A DNA stretch of 64,000 bases from Anaerosporobacter faecicola (GCF_012070565.1 NZ_JAAQRO010000026.1:32657-96656); one strand, 5' to 3'. Positions 44,951 through 53,893 are shown, numbered from the stretch's first letter. Numbers and translations: made by a program. The notes: generated by a model from the sequence alone, not told the origin.

Positions 44951-45547
44951 ATGGATTATTATAGTAGCCAAATAACAAAATTAATTGAACAGTTAGCACG
45001 ATTGCCTGGTGTTGGTGGAAAAACGGCGCAACGTCTTGCATTTCATATCATTAATATGCCAAAAGATCAAGTACAAGCTTTGGCAGCTTCAATTACAGAA
45101 GCCAAGGAGAATGTTCGCTATTGTACAAGCTGTTTTACCTTGACAGATAAAGAAATTTGTCCAATCTGCGCAAGTGAAAAGAGAAACCACAAACAGATCA
45201 TGGTGGTGGAAAATACAAGGGACTTAGCAGCATATGAAAAAACACAAAAGTATGAAGGGGTTTATCATGTGCTTCATGGAGCCATTTCCCCTATGCTTGG
45301 AGTTGGACCATCGGATATAAAATTGAAGGAATTGATGTTGCGTCTACAAGGAGACGTGGATGAAGTAATTATAGCGACCAACTCCAGTTTGGAAGGGGAA
45401 ACAACCGCGATGTATATAAGTAAGCTGATCAAGCCTACAGGAATAAGGGTTAGTAGGATTGCAAGTGGTGTTCCGGTTGGCGGTGATCTTGAGTATATTG
45501 ATGAGGTAACCTTGTTACGTGCTTTGGAAGGTAGAACACAGTTATAG
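44951..45547 (+). CDS. recR: Recombination protein RecR
   Basis: 198 aa, the family's usual length from the ATG at 44951 (an in-frame ATG at 44939 sits too close to AAAGGG). RecR acts with RecF/RecO in gap repair. The helix-hairpin-helix [14 protein letters not shown], four-cysteine zinc finger CTSC...CPIC and Toprim block [13 protein letters not shown] are visible. Last gene of the dnaX block. Confidence 0.95.
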   Translation: MDYYSSQITKLIEQLARLPGVGGKTAQRLAFHIINMPKDQVQALAASITEAKENVRYCTSCFTLTDKEICPICASEKRNHKQIMVVENTRDLAAYEKTQKYEGVYHVLHGAISPMLGVGPSDIKLKELMLRLQGDVDEVIIATNSSLEGETTAMYISKLIKPTGIRVSRIASGVPVGGDLEYIDEVTLLRALEGRTQL

Positions 45548-45608
45548 ATCGGACGATACGGAGAGTCAGTCGAGAAAAGACGGTGTGTTTGCCTGGCTCT
45601 GAAAGGTA

Positions 45609-45653
45609 AACAAAAAAAGAAGATGCATATCCGATTGCATCTTCTTTTTTGTT
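45609..45653 (+). terminator. Terminator of recR
   Basis: AAAAAAGAAGATGCA and TGCATCTTCTTTTTT arms around TATCCGAT. Confidence 0.88.
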
Positions 45654-45906
45654 AATGAGAGGGGGGGAGTATTTCAAATGTATGAAAATCTCTTGCAAGT
45701 ATTATTCTAGCAAGGAGTTGTGACCGTAGTATGTACATTCCATAAAAAGAAAATGAAATAAAATAAATTCATAATACAATACTAAAAGAAACATAAAAAA
45801 GTTGTTAAAGAAAAATAAAAAGTGTCAATTACAGGATATATAGCAACGTGGACGGGTGGTATTGCATATATTACTATGAGCATTTTCTTACAAGGAGTAT
45901 ATGCAG
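45654..45906 (+). other. Spacer before spoIID
   Basis: About 250 bp without a supported gene. It holds a run of seven G (45661-45667), unusual in this AT-rich DNA, and an alternative frame overlapping the spoIID start that looks like a shadow. A sporulation-sigma promoter is expected for spoIID, but I could not identify one with confidence. Confidence 0.4.
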
Positions 45907-46848
45907 ATGAAACAAAAAGCTTGTGGACTAGTAGTGATATTGCTCATTATTCTATTAATTCCATGTTGTATAACCTATATACTTTCTGGAAAAGATCAAT
46001 TTTATATGGAAGAAAAGGATGCAGCTATACATATTCTCATCACAGAGGATTCTATGGAGAAAGAATGTACCCTTGATACTTATATTATGATGGCAATGGA
46101 AGCAAATATTCCATTGAACTACCATTTAGAGACACTAAAGGCGCAAGCCGTTATCATCCGGACCTATGTATATGTGATCGTACAACAAAAACAAACCAAT
46201 ACCATAAAGGCAGAGGAGATTGGTCTGCTTTATCAATCTGATGACAGTGTACTAGATAAAAAAGAGGAGGAACAGGCTACATATAAAGCGAATATAGAGA
46301 AGGCCGTAAAAGAGACAAATGGGCAAGTGATTCTTTGTGAGGGGAAGTTGATTGTTCCATTGTTCCATGAGGTAAGTGTTGGTGTGACAAGAAGTGCAAG
46401 TACAGCCATAGGAAAGAATATATCTTATCTCCAAGCGGTAGAGAGTAAAGCGGATGTGCAGAGTGAGAATTATATGCAGATTGTTAGCTTTAAAAGAGAA
46501 GAGATAATTAGGTTAGCAAAAAAACTTGTACCAGATTGTGATCTTTCAGAAGAAGCCATATTAGATGAGATTCTAGTAAAAGAACGCAAAGAGGATGGCT
46601 ATGTAGATTTGGTACAGATTAAGGAAGATGAAGTTAGTGGAGAGGTATTTGCAAAACAGTATGGTTTAAACAGTACGAATTTTTACGTGGAAGCCTATGA
46701 AGATTCCATTCGATTTATATGCAAAGGAAAAGGGCATGGATTAGGATTAAGCCAGTTTGGAGCAAATCTAAAAGCACTACAAGGGGAAACCTATAAGACG
46801 ATTCTTGCTTATTATTATACAGGAGTAACCATTGATTGCTATGAATGA
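45907..46848 (+). CDS. spoIID: Stage II sporulation protein D (SpoIID)
   Basis: 313 aa. An N-terminal membrane anchor (about 5-27) is followed by the SpoIID/LytB lytic transglycosylase domain, ending in GKGHGLGLSQFGANLKAL and YYYTGVTI. SpoIID degrades septal peptidoglycan during engulfment with SpoIIP and SpoIIM. The start at 45907 is 9 nt from GGAG; an ATG two codons earlier is only 3 nt from it. The next gene is SpoIIQ-like, the same pairing seen in many spore formers. Confidence 0.9.
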   Translation: MKQKACGLVVILLIILLIPCCITYILSGKDQFYMEEKDAAIHILITEDSMEKECTLDTYIMMAMEANIPLNYHLETLKAQAVIIRTYVYVIVQQKQTNTIKAEEIGLLYQSDDSVLDKKEEEQATYKANIEKAVKETNGQVILCEGKLIVPLFHEVSVGVTRSASTAIGKNISYLQAVESKADVQSENYMQIVSFKREEIIRLAKKLVPDCDLSEEAILDEILVKERKEDGYVDLVQIKEDEVSGEVFAKQYGLNSTNFYVEAYEDSIRFICKGKGHGLGLSQFGANLKALQGETYKTILAYYYTGVTIDCYE

Positions 46849-46968
46849 TAAAGCACAGAAAATAGAGAGGGATAAAACAATTAAAAAGACACAGAAACAA
46901 TTATAAAATAATAACACATATGTATAAAAGACGCATTTCTGGTGAAAATATTGCTAGAGGTGATGAAT

Positions 46969-47772
46969 GTGAAGAAAAAGAATGTTCCAGACTTTTTAAA
47001 AGCCAAAGGCTTTTATATATCTTTACTTACTGGTATATGTGCACTTTGTGTCATTTGCATTGTGTATGTAAGTATGCTTACTAGTAACAATAAAGATAAC
47101 CTTGTAGATTTAAATGACTCTACTGCTAAAACAGAAGATATGGTCAGTGATGACAACAAAGTTGCAACGGATGAAGGAACCCAAGAACAAAATGTTGCAG
47201 GAATTGATGCAGATGTACCAATGGATTTAACAGGAGATGCAGAGATTCACGAAGAAGCACAGGAAACAACATCAAATGCTGTTGCAACAGAGGGTACGGC
47301 AGAGGAAGAACAGCCAGAAACAGTTGCTACTAGTGGAAAAGGTACGAATTTAACATTTAATGAAGAGGAAGGATTACTTTGGCCAGTAGATGGGAATGTG
47401 ATCATGAATTACAGTATGAACAGTGTTATCTACTTCCAAACACTGGATCAGTATAAGTGTAATCCAGCAATTATCATTCAAGCAGAAGTTGGAGACGAGG
47501 TACTTAATGCAGCAGATGGCGTTGTAACGGATATTAGTTATAACGAAGAGACAGGCAATACAGTAACAGTATCCCTTGGAGATGGTTATGAAGTAGTCTA
47601 TGGACAATTGGATGAAAATCTTAACATTACAAAAGGACAGACGGTAAAAGAAGGTGCTGTCATCGGTAAGGTCGCAGAACCAACAAAGTACTATATTAAA
47701 GAAGGAACCAATCTGTTTTTTGAAGTATTATTAGAAGAGAATACTGTAAATCCAATGTTATTATTACGTTAA
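46969..47772 (+). CDS. SpoIIQ-like M23-fold protein, zinc ligands missing
   Basis: 267 aa. A single N-terminal membrane segment (about 17-40), an acidic Thr/Ala/Glu-rich linker (about 45-125), then a LytM/M23 beta domain. The metal ligands of active M23 peptidases are not there: the first His/Asp site reads TLDQYKCNP and the HxH site reads NLFFEV. Thus it is probably structural, as B. subtilis SpoIIQ, the forespore half of the channel to SpoIIIAH. Start: GTG at 46969, 8 nt after TAGAGG; an ATG at 46963 overlaps the ribosome site. Follows spoIID. Confidence 0.82.
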   Translation: MKKKNVPDFLKAKGFYISLLTGICALCVICIVYVSMLTSNNKDNLVDLNDSTAKTEDMVSDDNKVATDEGTQEQNVAGIDADVPMDLTGDAEIHEEAQETTSNAVATEGTAEEEQPETVATSGKGTNLTFNEEEGLLWPVDGNVIMNYSMNSVIYFQTLDQYKCNPAIIIQAEVGDEVLNAADGVVTDISYNEETGNTVTVSLGDGYEVVYGQLDENLNITKGQTVKEGAVIGKVAEPTKYYIKEGTNLFFEVLLEENTVNPMLLLR

Positions 47773-47773
47773 G

Positions 47774-47818
47774 AAAAAGGATTATGATGCGAAATAAAAT
47801 CGTATCATAATCCTTTTT
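47774..47818. terminator. Bidirectional terminator after spoIIQ-like gene
   Basis: AAAAAGGATTATGATGCGA (47774-47792) pairs with its near-complement at 47800-47818 over 19 positions; A and T tails on the two sides serve both converging genes. Confidence 0.9.
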
Positions 47819-47873
47819 GATGTACAAAGCAGGTAGTATGGTTACAACCTGATTTGCAGAGTTATATTACCCA

Positions 47874-48773
47874 TTATTCGGTAAGTAATTTTGATTCATA
47901 ATGTTTTAAGAGATAGGGAAAACCGACAGTGATCCATAATACGAGCATACTATAACGAATAAAATCACTTGGAATGGATGACCCGAAGATCGCTTTTAAT
48001 CCTACCTTTAATAATACAGTAATTCCTATACCAATTAAGAATTTAATCACCTGTTTGGAAGGAGCGGTTGCTCGTTCAGAAAAACGTATATAGGTTGATT
48101 CAATAAACCAGCCAATTGCAAATCCAATACCAGCACCAGCAGCTTTACAGCAATCGGAAGCATAGCGAGTCTCGATGGTCCCATTGTGAAGTAAAACCAA
48201 TGAATAAATTGCTACGCCAATGGAAATAGTGACTAAAAAAATAGCAGTCATAAAAAGATTGTTATCCAGTAAGCGAAAACGGTTGATTAGGTAATTCGTT
48301 ACATAAGAGAAGATGCAGGTAATGAAAAAGGAGGTAAGGACATCTTGAGGTGTATGAACGCCCAAGTACATACGAGAGATCATTACTCCGGCTATAATTA
48401 CAAAACAGAGAATTTGAAGACGTTTTTTCTTAGTATTCCAAGCAAAGGTACTATAAAGCGCTGTTGCACACTGTGTATGGCCACTTGGAAAAGAGTATCC
48501 AGTAGCTGTTGGTACTGCCTGAGAAACAGCGTGGAAGGAAGAATCTTTTACCCATGGTCTTGGTATGCGAAATGTAATTTTAAGTGTTTGTACAACTAAT
48601 CCTGAAGAAAAAAAGGAAAAACAGATACGATAAGCCAAACGTTTATTATGACACCAATAGAGAAAGCAGATGATGGCTAATACAAGAGTTTCTTCACCGA
48701 AACTGGTAAAGACGAGAAAAAACCAAGTTAACCATGGCGTACGTATTGATTCTAGTAATTTTAAGAATTCCAT
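47874..48773 (-). CDS. PAP2-superfamily membrane phosphatase
   Basis: 299 aa with about eight hydrophobic segments. The three PAP2 motifs are present: KITFRIPRP, the PSGH motif in GYSFPSGHTQ, and SRMYLGVHTPQD. Likely substrates are lipid phosphates such as phosphatidic acid or undecaprenyl diphosphate, but the specific one is unknown. A GGAGG site precedes the ATG. Single gene, upstream region shared with nothing obvious. Confidence 0.9.
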   Translation of the reverse strand: MEFLKLLESIRTPWLTWFFLVFTSFGEETLVLAIICFLYWCHNKRLAYRICFSFFSSGLVVQTLKITFRIPRPWVKDSSFHAVSQAVPTATGYSFPSGHTQCATALYSTFAWNTKKKRLQILCFVIIAGVMISRMYLGVHTPQDVLTSFFITCIFSYVTNYLINRFRLLDNNLFMTAIFLVTISIGVAIYSLVLLHNGTIETRYASDCCKAAGAGIGFAIGWFIESTYIRFSERATAPSKQVIKFLIGIGITVLLKVGLKAIFGSSIPSDFIRYSMLVLWITVGFPYLLKHYESKLLTE

Positions 48774-48958
48774 TTAAACCTCCATACGGTTATAATTATA
48801 TATCACATATTTGATTCTGTTGCGTATATTATATTATAGCAAAGGAGTCGGTTGAATAAAAGGTTCAATCTGATATACCATTTAGTATTGTTGTGCTTGC
48901 GGTAGAATGTTACCGAACTTTTACATAATGACAATATGCAACCGATTTTATTTACTTG

Positions 48959-48987
48959 TTGAGAAGATATATTCTCAACTATATTGT
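48959..48987 (+). promoter_or_regulatory. Predicted promoter of the candidate ncRNA
   Basis: TTGAGA (48959-48964), 17-bp spacer, TATTGT (48982-48987). The region TTGAGAA-GATATA-TTCTCAA between them is also an inverted repeat, a possible operator. Confidence 0.45.
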
Positions 48988-48993
48988 ATTCTT

Positions 48994-49164
48994 TGCTACT
49001 GCATATGCACGTATTCTGTGCAAATGCTTATTGCTAATGCGGGTGAATAAATAAAACATTCTCTTGCAGTACAGCATCTCACCTGCTTCGGTGACATACT
49101 AGACTAATTGGTTGCTTGACATATATTTTGATTTGGGCTGTTTCTTTATTGAAACAGCCTTTTT
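48994..49164 (+). ncRNA. Candidate structured RNA of about 170 nt
   Basis: No coding frame, but a promoter-like pair upstream, several nested pairings and a strong terminator. Stem P1: TGCTACTGCA (48994-49003) with TGCAGT...AGCA (49065-49076), a 2-nt bulge. Inside it, TGCAC/GTGCA (49006-49010/49018-49022). After it, TCACC/GGTGA with loop TGCTTC (49079-49094). The terminator GGCTGTTTC/GAAACAGCC plus five T is at 49136-49164. No recognised RNA family; 6S RNA's central-bubble layout is not apparent. A plain leaderless transcript cannot be excluded. Confidence 0.45.
49136..49164 (+). terminator. Intrinsic terminator
   Basis: Nine-bp perfect GC-containing stem, loop TTTATT, five T. Downstream to 49451 is AT-rich, with TTGCAT and TATAAT 19 bp apart (about 49209-49239) as a possible promoter of the secreted protein gene. 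Confidence 0.85.
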
Positions 49165-49451
49165 ATATAGGCTATTTTCAGAGATATTGGGTGTAATCTG
49201 AGGTTTAACTTGCATGAGTAAAGTATGAGTTTAATATAATAGAATAATAACTACAAGATTAGAAGGATAGAGGAATAGGTTCTTAATTAATACGATAGAC
49301 ACACAAAATGGGAAATATAACCGAATCTAGTTCATATTTACCACTACCCACGAATTGAAAAGTAGGGGTACATTTGCTATAGTGATAATTGATAGCTATT
49401 GAAAGAATCTTATGCTTAATGAATTAAGCGGAAAGGAAAGAGAGGAATAGA

Positions 49452-50633
49452 ATGAATAAATCAAGAAAAACATTTGCGAGTACATTGATTTGTGTGATGT
49501 TAGTTGTTTCTATGCTATTTGGAGAAAGTATAAGTAAGGCAGCGACCATACTAGATACGGAGAATAATCCCAAAACAGAACTAACAACTACAACAATTAC
49601 AACGGGAACAGATGAGGATTTTGCTAATTTTACAACGAATGTTATTCAAACAACAATGGAGAACGAGGTTGTTCCACTAAAAATTGACCAAAAGGGTTGT
49701 TTAAACTATATTGTAGCAACAAACCTTACAAGTGGAGCAGATGTTGGAGTATTCTCCGATGAAGGCTGTACAACGAAAGTAGGAAATCAACTTTATATTA
49801 GTACGTATTCTGATGTAATATCAGAAGGCGTTTATGCAGAGCAAGGAGAAGCCTACTTCACAAAAGCAGGAACTTATTATGTTAAGTTCTCTGATCCAGG
49901 TACATATACTTTTTCATCCCAACTGTATAATGGTGCAAATCGTACAATAAAGAATAATACGTATACAACAAGCTACGGATATAAGTATGATACATACAAC
50001 TATGATAGCAAGAATATCTATTACAAATACAAAGCAAGCAAGACAGGTTATATCACCATAACAGCAGAATTTCAAGAAACTTACGGAAACGCATATATAA
50101 CCTTATGTAATAGCAAGAAAAAAGCAATTACGGATGATGCTTATCTATCAACTTCAAGTACAAGCCAAAAAGTTGTATTTGCAGTTAAGAAAGGAACCAC
50201 TTATAACATTAAGGTAAGTACCACCTCAGGACTTTATCGTGTAAAGAGTAAGATTACAGGTGTAAGTGAAAGTAGTGGAGCGAAAAAGGCAAAAGCTAAG
50301 GCATTAACATTCAAAAAAGAACGAAAAGGAATTGTTCTTGCAGAAGATAAGACATCAAAATATGATTACTATAAGTTTACATTAACAAAAGCATCAAAGA
50401 TTCATATGGACATTAAAGGAAATGTATCATCTGGTAAGATCTGTGTGGAATTAACGGGTACTAATATTGCTGGTGCATTAACAAAATATATATCAACAAC
50501 GGATTATAGTTATAGTTCCAGTGTTGAGACATACACATCAAGCAAGTTACCAAAAGGAACTTATTATGTTAAAGTATACAAAGATAGTAAGAAAACATCT
50601 GGAACCTATTCCATTAAGTTTACAAAGAAATAA
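49452..50633 (+). CDS. Secreted protein with PPC-like beta-sandwich domains
   Basis: 393 aa. A signal peptide (about 1-31, cut after SKA) and then a Thr/Ser/Tyr/Lys-rich exported protein. Two stretches resemble bacterial pre-peptidase C-terminal (PPC) domains: about 140-275 (YYKYKASKTGYITITAEF) and about 295-393 (YYKFTLTKASKIHMDIKG ... GTYYVKVYK). No protease or other catalytic domain precedes them, so it is probably an adhesive or extracellular binding protein. GGAAAGAGAGGAA precedes the ATG. A perfect hairpin separates it from a convergent secreted protein gene. Confidence 0.75.
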   Translation: MNKSRKTFASTLICVMLVVSMLFGESISKAATILDTENNPKTELTTTTITTGTDEDFANFTTNVIQTTMENEVVPLKIDQKGCLNYIVATNLTSGADVGVFSDEGCTTKVGNQLYISTYSDVISEGVYAEQGEAYFTKAGTYYVKFSDPGTYTFSSQLYNGANRTIKNNTYTTSYGYKYDTYNYDSKNIYYKYKASKTGYITITAEFQETYGNAYITLCNSKKKAITDDAYLSTSSTSQKVVFAVKKGTTYNIKVSTTSGLYRVKSKITGVSESSGAKKAKAKALTFKKERKGIVLAEDKTSKYDYYKFTLTKASKIHMDIKGNVSSGKICVELTGTNIAGALTKYISTTDYSYSSSVETYTSSKLPKGTYYVKVYKDSKKTSGTYSIKFTKK

Positions 50634-50647
50634 ATATAGACATTCAA

Positions 50648-50678
50648 AAAACCCACTGGATTAAATCCAGTGGGTTTT
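50648..50678. terminator. Bidirectional terminator between two secreted-protein genes
   Basis: AAAACCCACTGGA and TCCAGTGGGTTTT, a 13-bp perfect stem with loop TTAAA. Confidence 0.9.
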
Positions 50679-50709
50679 GGGGTTATATAGCATCTATTTT
50701 ATTGTTATT

Positions 50710-51711
50710 TTAGTAGTAGTAGATGTATGTTCCACTAGTAGTGTAAGAAGCATTTCTAAGATCTGCTTTCTTAATCTTTAATTTTGATTTCTTAATAGTA
50801 ACAGTAAAATCTTTTGAAGATTGATTTGAGACGCTCATGCTCTTAGATTTTACTGAGTATGTACCGATTGTTTTACCAGAAGCACTCTTGAATGTAATCT
50901 TCATATCCTTTAATGAAGATACTTTATATCCAGAATAATTGATGAAACGTACCTTTAAAACAAGGTCTCCGTTTTTAGCATAAGAAGCTTTGTAAACTTG
51001 TAATGCACAGTTTCCGTAGTAAAGATCTTTATAAGAACCTTTTGTTTCTTTATAAGCATTCTCTTTAACGGTTACTTTACAAGTTAATTTTTGACCTGTT
51101 TCTTGAACAGTTGCTGTAATTGTAGCAGTACCAGCTTTCTTACCAGTAACAACACCTTTACTGCTTACCGTAGCTACGCTTTTCTTGCTTGTTGTCCATT
51201 TAACAGTTCCAGTACAGTTATCAACTGTTAATTTCTTTGTAAATCCAGCAGTAATTGTTGCTTTAGAAGCACTGATAGTAGCTTGGATCTTAGTAGCATC
51301 TACACCAAATATATAATCGGTATTGGCATCGAATTTAATTTCTACGGTGTAATCACCAGAATCCATATCTGAGCAAACTAAATCGTAGTAGTAAGAACTA
51401 ATGCTTTCTTCCCAAACTAAATCGCTGCTATAAATTGTTCCGCCTGCATAATAAGTACCTACACTATCATATACAGTAATATCACAGTTAACTAGTGCAG
51501 GAGCATATAGATAAAAGTACACATCCGTATTGGTGTCTACTGTAAAGTCGTAAGTAATAGCAGTGTCAGCTACAGCATTTCCGTACTCTTCAAGTAAATT
51601 ATCATACTCCTTCTCGGCCGCTTTGCTTGTATTTGTATTAGCAAACACAGTGGTTAAGCATAATACAAGTACTAACAACAAAGAATAAATTTTACTTCTC
51701 TTGTTTTTCAT
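50710..51711 (-). CDS. Secreted protein with bacterial Ig-like (BIG2) domain
   Basis: 333 aa. Signal peptide (1-about 31, ending NTSKA). A BIG2 domain spans about 150-225, with TVKWTTSKKSVATVSSKGVVTG-type core (seen as WTTSKKSVATVSSKG and GTATITATV). The last 100 residues are a beta-rich region of unknown type with many K, S and Y. Likely an exported, cell-surface or matrix protein. ATG 51711 is 9 nt after GGAGG; five upstream codons in frame are ignored. Confidence 0.8.
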   Translation of the reverse strand: MKNKRSKIYSLLLVLVLCLTTVFANTNTSKAAEKEYDNLLEEYGNAVADTAITYDFTVDTNTDVYFYLYAPALVNCDITVYDSVGTYYAGGTIYSSDLVWEESISSYYYDLVCSDMDSGDYTVEIKFDANTDYIFGVDATKIQATISASKATITAGFTKKLTVDNCTGTVKWTTSKKSVATVSSKGVVTGKKAGTATITATVQETGQKLTCKVTVKENAYKETKGSYKDLYYGNCALQVYKASYAKNGDLVLKVRFINYSGYKVSSLKDMKITFKSASGKTIGTYSVKSKSMSVSNQSSKDFTVTIKKSKLKIKKADLRNASYTTSGTYIYYY

Positions 51712-51803
51712 ATCAATAACCTCCATTTTTTAATTATATGACCCTATATTACTATACTACACATGTTTTTTTATGAAAATGAGTACTTTGTACTAATCTA
51801 AAA

Positions 51804-52463
51804 TTACATCGTGGCAACGTAGTAATACATTAGAATAAAATGGCAAAAGCTTCCTCCAAGACAAAACAAATGGAAGATGTCATGAGAGTTAAAATTCTTA
51901 TGAAGGCTATTAAATACAGGTAGCTTTAAAGCGTAGATGACGCCACCTATGGTATAGATAATTCCTCCAGCTAGCAACCATCCAAAAGCTGCTCCAGAGA
52001 GATTTGCTAACAATTGAGGAAAAGCAAATACACACATCCAACCCATAATAATATATATTATAGAAGAAACCCATTTTGGACAGTATACCCAGAAAGCCTT
52101 TAAGAAGATTCCTGCAAGCGCCATAGCCCATATTACTGTGAATAATGTCCAGCCTGTGCGTCCACCAAGTACGATCAGACAAATAGGAGTATACGTTCCA
52201 GCAATTAAAACAGAGATACTCATATGGTCAAATTTTTTAAGACGCCGATTTATCGTATCTGAAGCATTAATGGAATGGTAAAGAGAGCTAGCAGTATATA
52301 ATAACACAAGTCCAAAGCTAAAAATCGCTAAAGATATGGTATGAAGCAAATCAGATTTGATAGCGCTATGAATAAGTAATGGAATAGATACAAGCAACGC
52401 AATAGAGGAACCAAATATATGGGTAATTGCGCTAGCGGGATCTTTAAGGTGTATTCTGTTCAT
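51804..52463 (-). CDS. Hemolysin III / TrhA family membrane protein
   Basis: 219 aa with seven hydrophobic segments, the YqfA/TrhA (hemolysin III) branch of the PAQR superfamily. Conserved blocks: ASSLYHS, AGTYTP and the C-terminal HDIFHLFCLGGSFCHF, whose histidines would bind zinc. Homologues affect membrane fluidity; haemolysis is not assured. GGAGG precedes the ATG at 52463. Single gene on the minus strand. Confidence 0.9.
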   Translation of the reverse strand: MNRIHLKDPASAITHIFGSSIALLVSIPLLIHSAIKSDLLHTISLAIFSFGLVLLYTASSLYHSINASDTINRRLKKFDHMSISVLIAGTYTPICLIVLGGRTGWTLFTVIWAMALAGIFLKAFWVYCPKWVSSIIYIIMGWMCVFAFPQLLANLSGAAFGWLLAGGIIYTIGGVIYALKLPVFNSLHKNFNSHDIFHLFCLGGSFCHFILMYYYVATM

Positions 52464-52704
52464 AATAAATACCTCCAATAAAATAATGGTTAAGAAAAGT
52501 TTGCATTAAATTGAAACTTAGATACAATGACAAGTAGTATTCAAAACTACATGTTGATATATGTATAGTACACCTCTGATTAAAAAATTGCAATACGTAT
52601 TTTTTTACATTTTTATAATAGAAAATACAATAATAATAAGAAGTAATAAAATACGTACTAATAAAAATAGGTAGTAATAAAGTAAGGATATAAAATATAG
52701 CAGG

Positions 52705-52734
52705 TTGATAATGTAAAATACAGTATGATATAAT
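52705..52734 (+). promoter_or_regulatory. Predicted promoter of the DUF951 gene
   Basis: TTGATA (52705-52710), 18 bp, TATAAT (52729-52734) with the extended TG (TGA before it). The rest of the 300-bp gap to the minus-strand gene is AT-rich with nothing recognised. Confidence 0.65.
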
Positions 52735-52782
52735 ACGAGTACAATTGTTCGTAGGTTATTATAGAAAAGTCGAGGGATCAGA

Positions 52783-52980
52783 ATGGATTTAAATATTGGT
52801 GATATTATTAAGTTGAAGAAACCACATCCTTGTGGCAGTAGTGAGTGGGAGATTATAAGAGTAGGAATGGACTTTCGGTTAAAGTGTGTTGGCTGTGGTC
52901 ATCAGGTGATGTTGCCTAGAAAACAAGTAGAAAAAAACATACGAAATATAAGGAAAAAAGACGAAATAGAGCGGGATTAG
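52783..52980 (+). CDS. DUF951 family protein
   Basis: 65 aa. The N-terminus DLNIGDIIKLKKPHPCGSSEWEI and the cysteines C-x2-C in LKCVGCGHQVMLPR are the DUF951 signature. The family is small, soluble and universal in Firmicutes, often beside rpsF-ssb-rpsR or ychF; role unknown, probably nucleic-acid or metal binding. Ribosome site is weak (GAGGGATC). Transcribed ahead of the S6 operon. Confidence 0.92.
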   Translation: MDLNIGDIIKLKKPHPCGSSEWEIIRVGMDFRLKCVGCGHQVMLPRKQVEKNIRNIRKKDEIERD

Positions 52981-53020
52981 GGAGACCCCTAGAAAAAAAC
53001 GAATTTATTATAAAATTTTC

Positions 53021-53049
53021 TTGCATATTATGTACAAGTATGCTAAAAT
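53021..53049 (+). promoter_or_regulatory. Promoter of the rpsF-ssb-rpsR operon
   Basis: TTGCAT (53021-53026), 17 bp, TAAAAT (53044-53049) with TGC before it. The leader forms a 9-bp hairpin (TCTTTTTTA / TAAAAAAGA, about 53089-53113), and GCAAG next to the ribosome site is complementary to CTTGC upstream, a possible S6/S18 autoregulatory fold. Confidence 0.7.
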
Positions 53050-53146
53050 CACTAATTGTGATATATTTAAAATTAATTAATCCTTGCTCTTTTTTAGATT
53101 AATAAAAAAGAAAAGGGCCAAAGACCAAAAGGAGGTGCAAGCAACT

Positions 53147-53434
53147 ATGAACAAATATGAATTAGCCTTAGTTGTTAGTGCAAAAATCGAAGACGATGCT
53201 AGAGTAGCAACTGTAGAACAAGTTAAAGAAATGATCACTAGATTTGGTGGTACAGTTACTAACGTTGATGAATGGGGTAAGAAGAGATTAGCTTACGAAA
53301 TTCAGAAAATGAGAGAAGGATTCTACTACTTCATCCAATTCGAGTCTGAATCAACAACTCCAGGAGAAATCGAACAAAGAGTTCGTATCATGGAATCTGT
53401 TATCAGATATTTATGCATTAGACAAGACGCATAA
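53147..53434 (+). CDS. rpsF: Ribosomal protein S6
   Basis: 95 aa, the normal length. Starts MNKYELALVV, with the family's EWGKKRLAYEIQKMREGFYYF and VRIMESVIRYL. It binds 16S rRNA with S18 in the small subunit. AAGGAGG is 10 nt before the ATG at 53147; the frame is open 21 codons further up. First gene of rpsF-ssb-rpsR. Confidence 0.97.
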   Translation: MNKYELALVVSAKIEDDARVATVEQVKEMITRFGGTVTNVDEWGKKRLAYEIQKMREGFYYFIQFESESTTPGEIEQRVRIMESVIRYLCIRQDA

Positions 53435-53452
53435 AGAAGGAGGAATTCCTTT

Positions 53453-53893
53453 ATGAATAAAGTAATCCTAATGGGTCGTCTTACAAGAGATCCAGAAGTG
53501 AGATATTCCCAAGGGGAAGGATCACTGGCTATAGCAAGATATACCCTCGCAGTAGATCGTAGATTTAAACGTGATGGGGAACAGACTGCAGATTTTATTA
53601 GTTGTGTATCATTTGGTAAAACAGCTGAATTTGCAGAGAAGTACTACAGACAGGGAACGAAAGTATTGGTAACTGGACGTATACAGACTGGTAGCTATAC
53701 GAATAAGGATGGACAGAAAGTCTACACAACAGAAGTTGTTGTAGAGGAACAGGAATTTGCAGAAAGCAAGGCAGCAGCTAGTGAAAACGGTGGCTTCCAT
53801 CAAGCAGCAGCAAGACCTGAACCAAGCCAAGCAATTGGCGATGGCTTCATGAATATCCCAGATGGTATTGATGAAGAATTACCATTTAATTAA
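53453..53893 (+). CDS. ssb: Single-stranded DNA-binding protein
   Basis: 146 aa. OB-fold start MNKVILMGRLTRDPEVRY, FISCVSFGKTAEFAEKYY and GRIQTGSY are typical; the flexible tail is Ala/Gly/Pro-rich and ends with the acidic tip DEELPFN, the partner-binding end. AGGAGG precedes the ATG. Located between S6 and S18 as in most Firmicutes. Confidence 0.97.
   Translation: MNKVILMGRLTRDPEVRYSQGEGSLAIARYTLAVDRRFKRDGEQTADFISCVSFGKTAEFAEKYYRQGTKVLVTGRIQTGSYTNKDGQKVYTTEVVVEEQEFAESKAAASENGGFHQAAARPEPSQAIGDGFMNIPDGIDEELPFN

Noticed and set aside
45661..45667. Run of seven G as a phase-variable tract
   Set aside because: It is in a spacer just after the recR terminator, far from any start codon or promoter element.
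45822..46076. 84-aa frame overlapping the spoIID start
   Set aside because: It runs into spoIID in another frame, has no ribosome site and shows no family resemblance.
48994..49164. 6S RNA
   Set aside because: The 5' and 3' ends do not form one closing stem with a large central bubble; local stems dominate.
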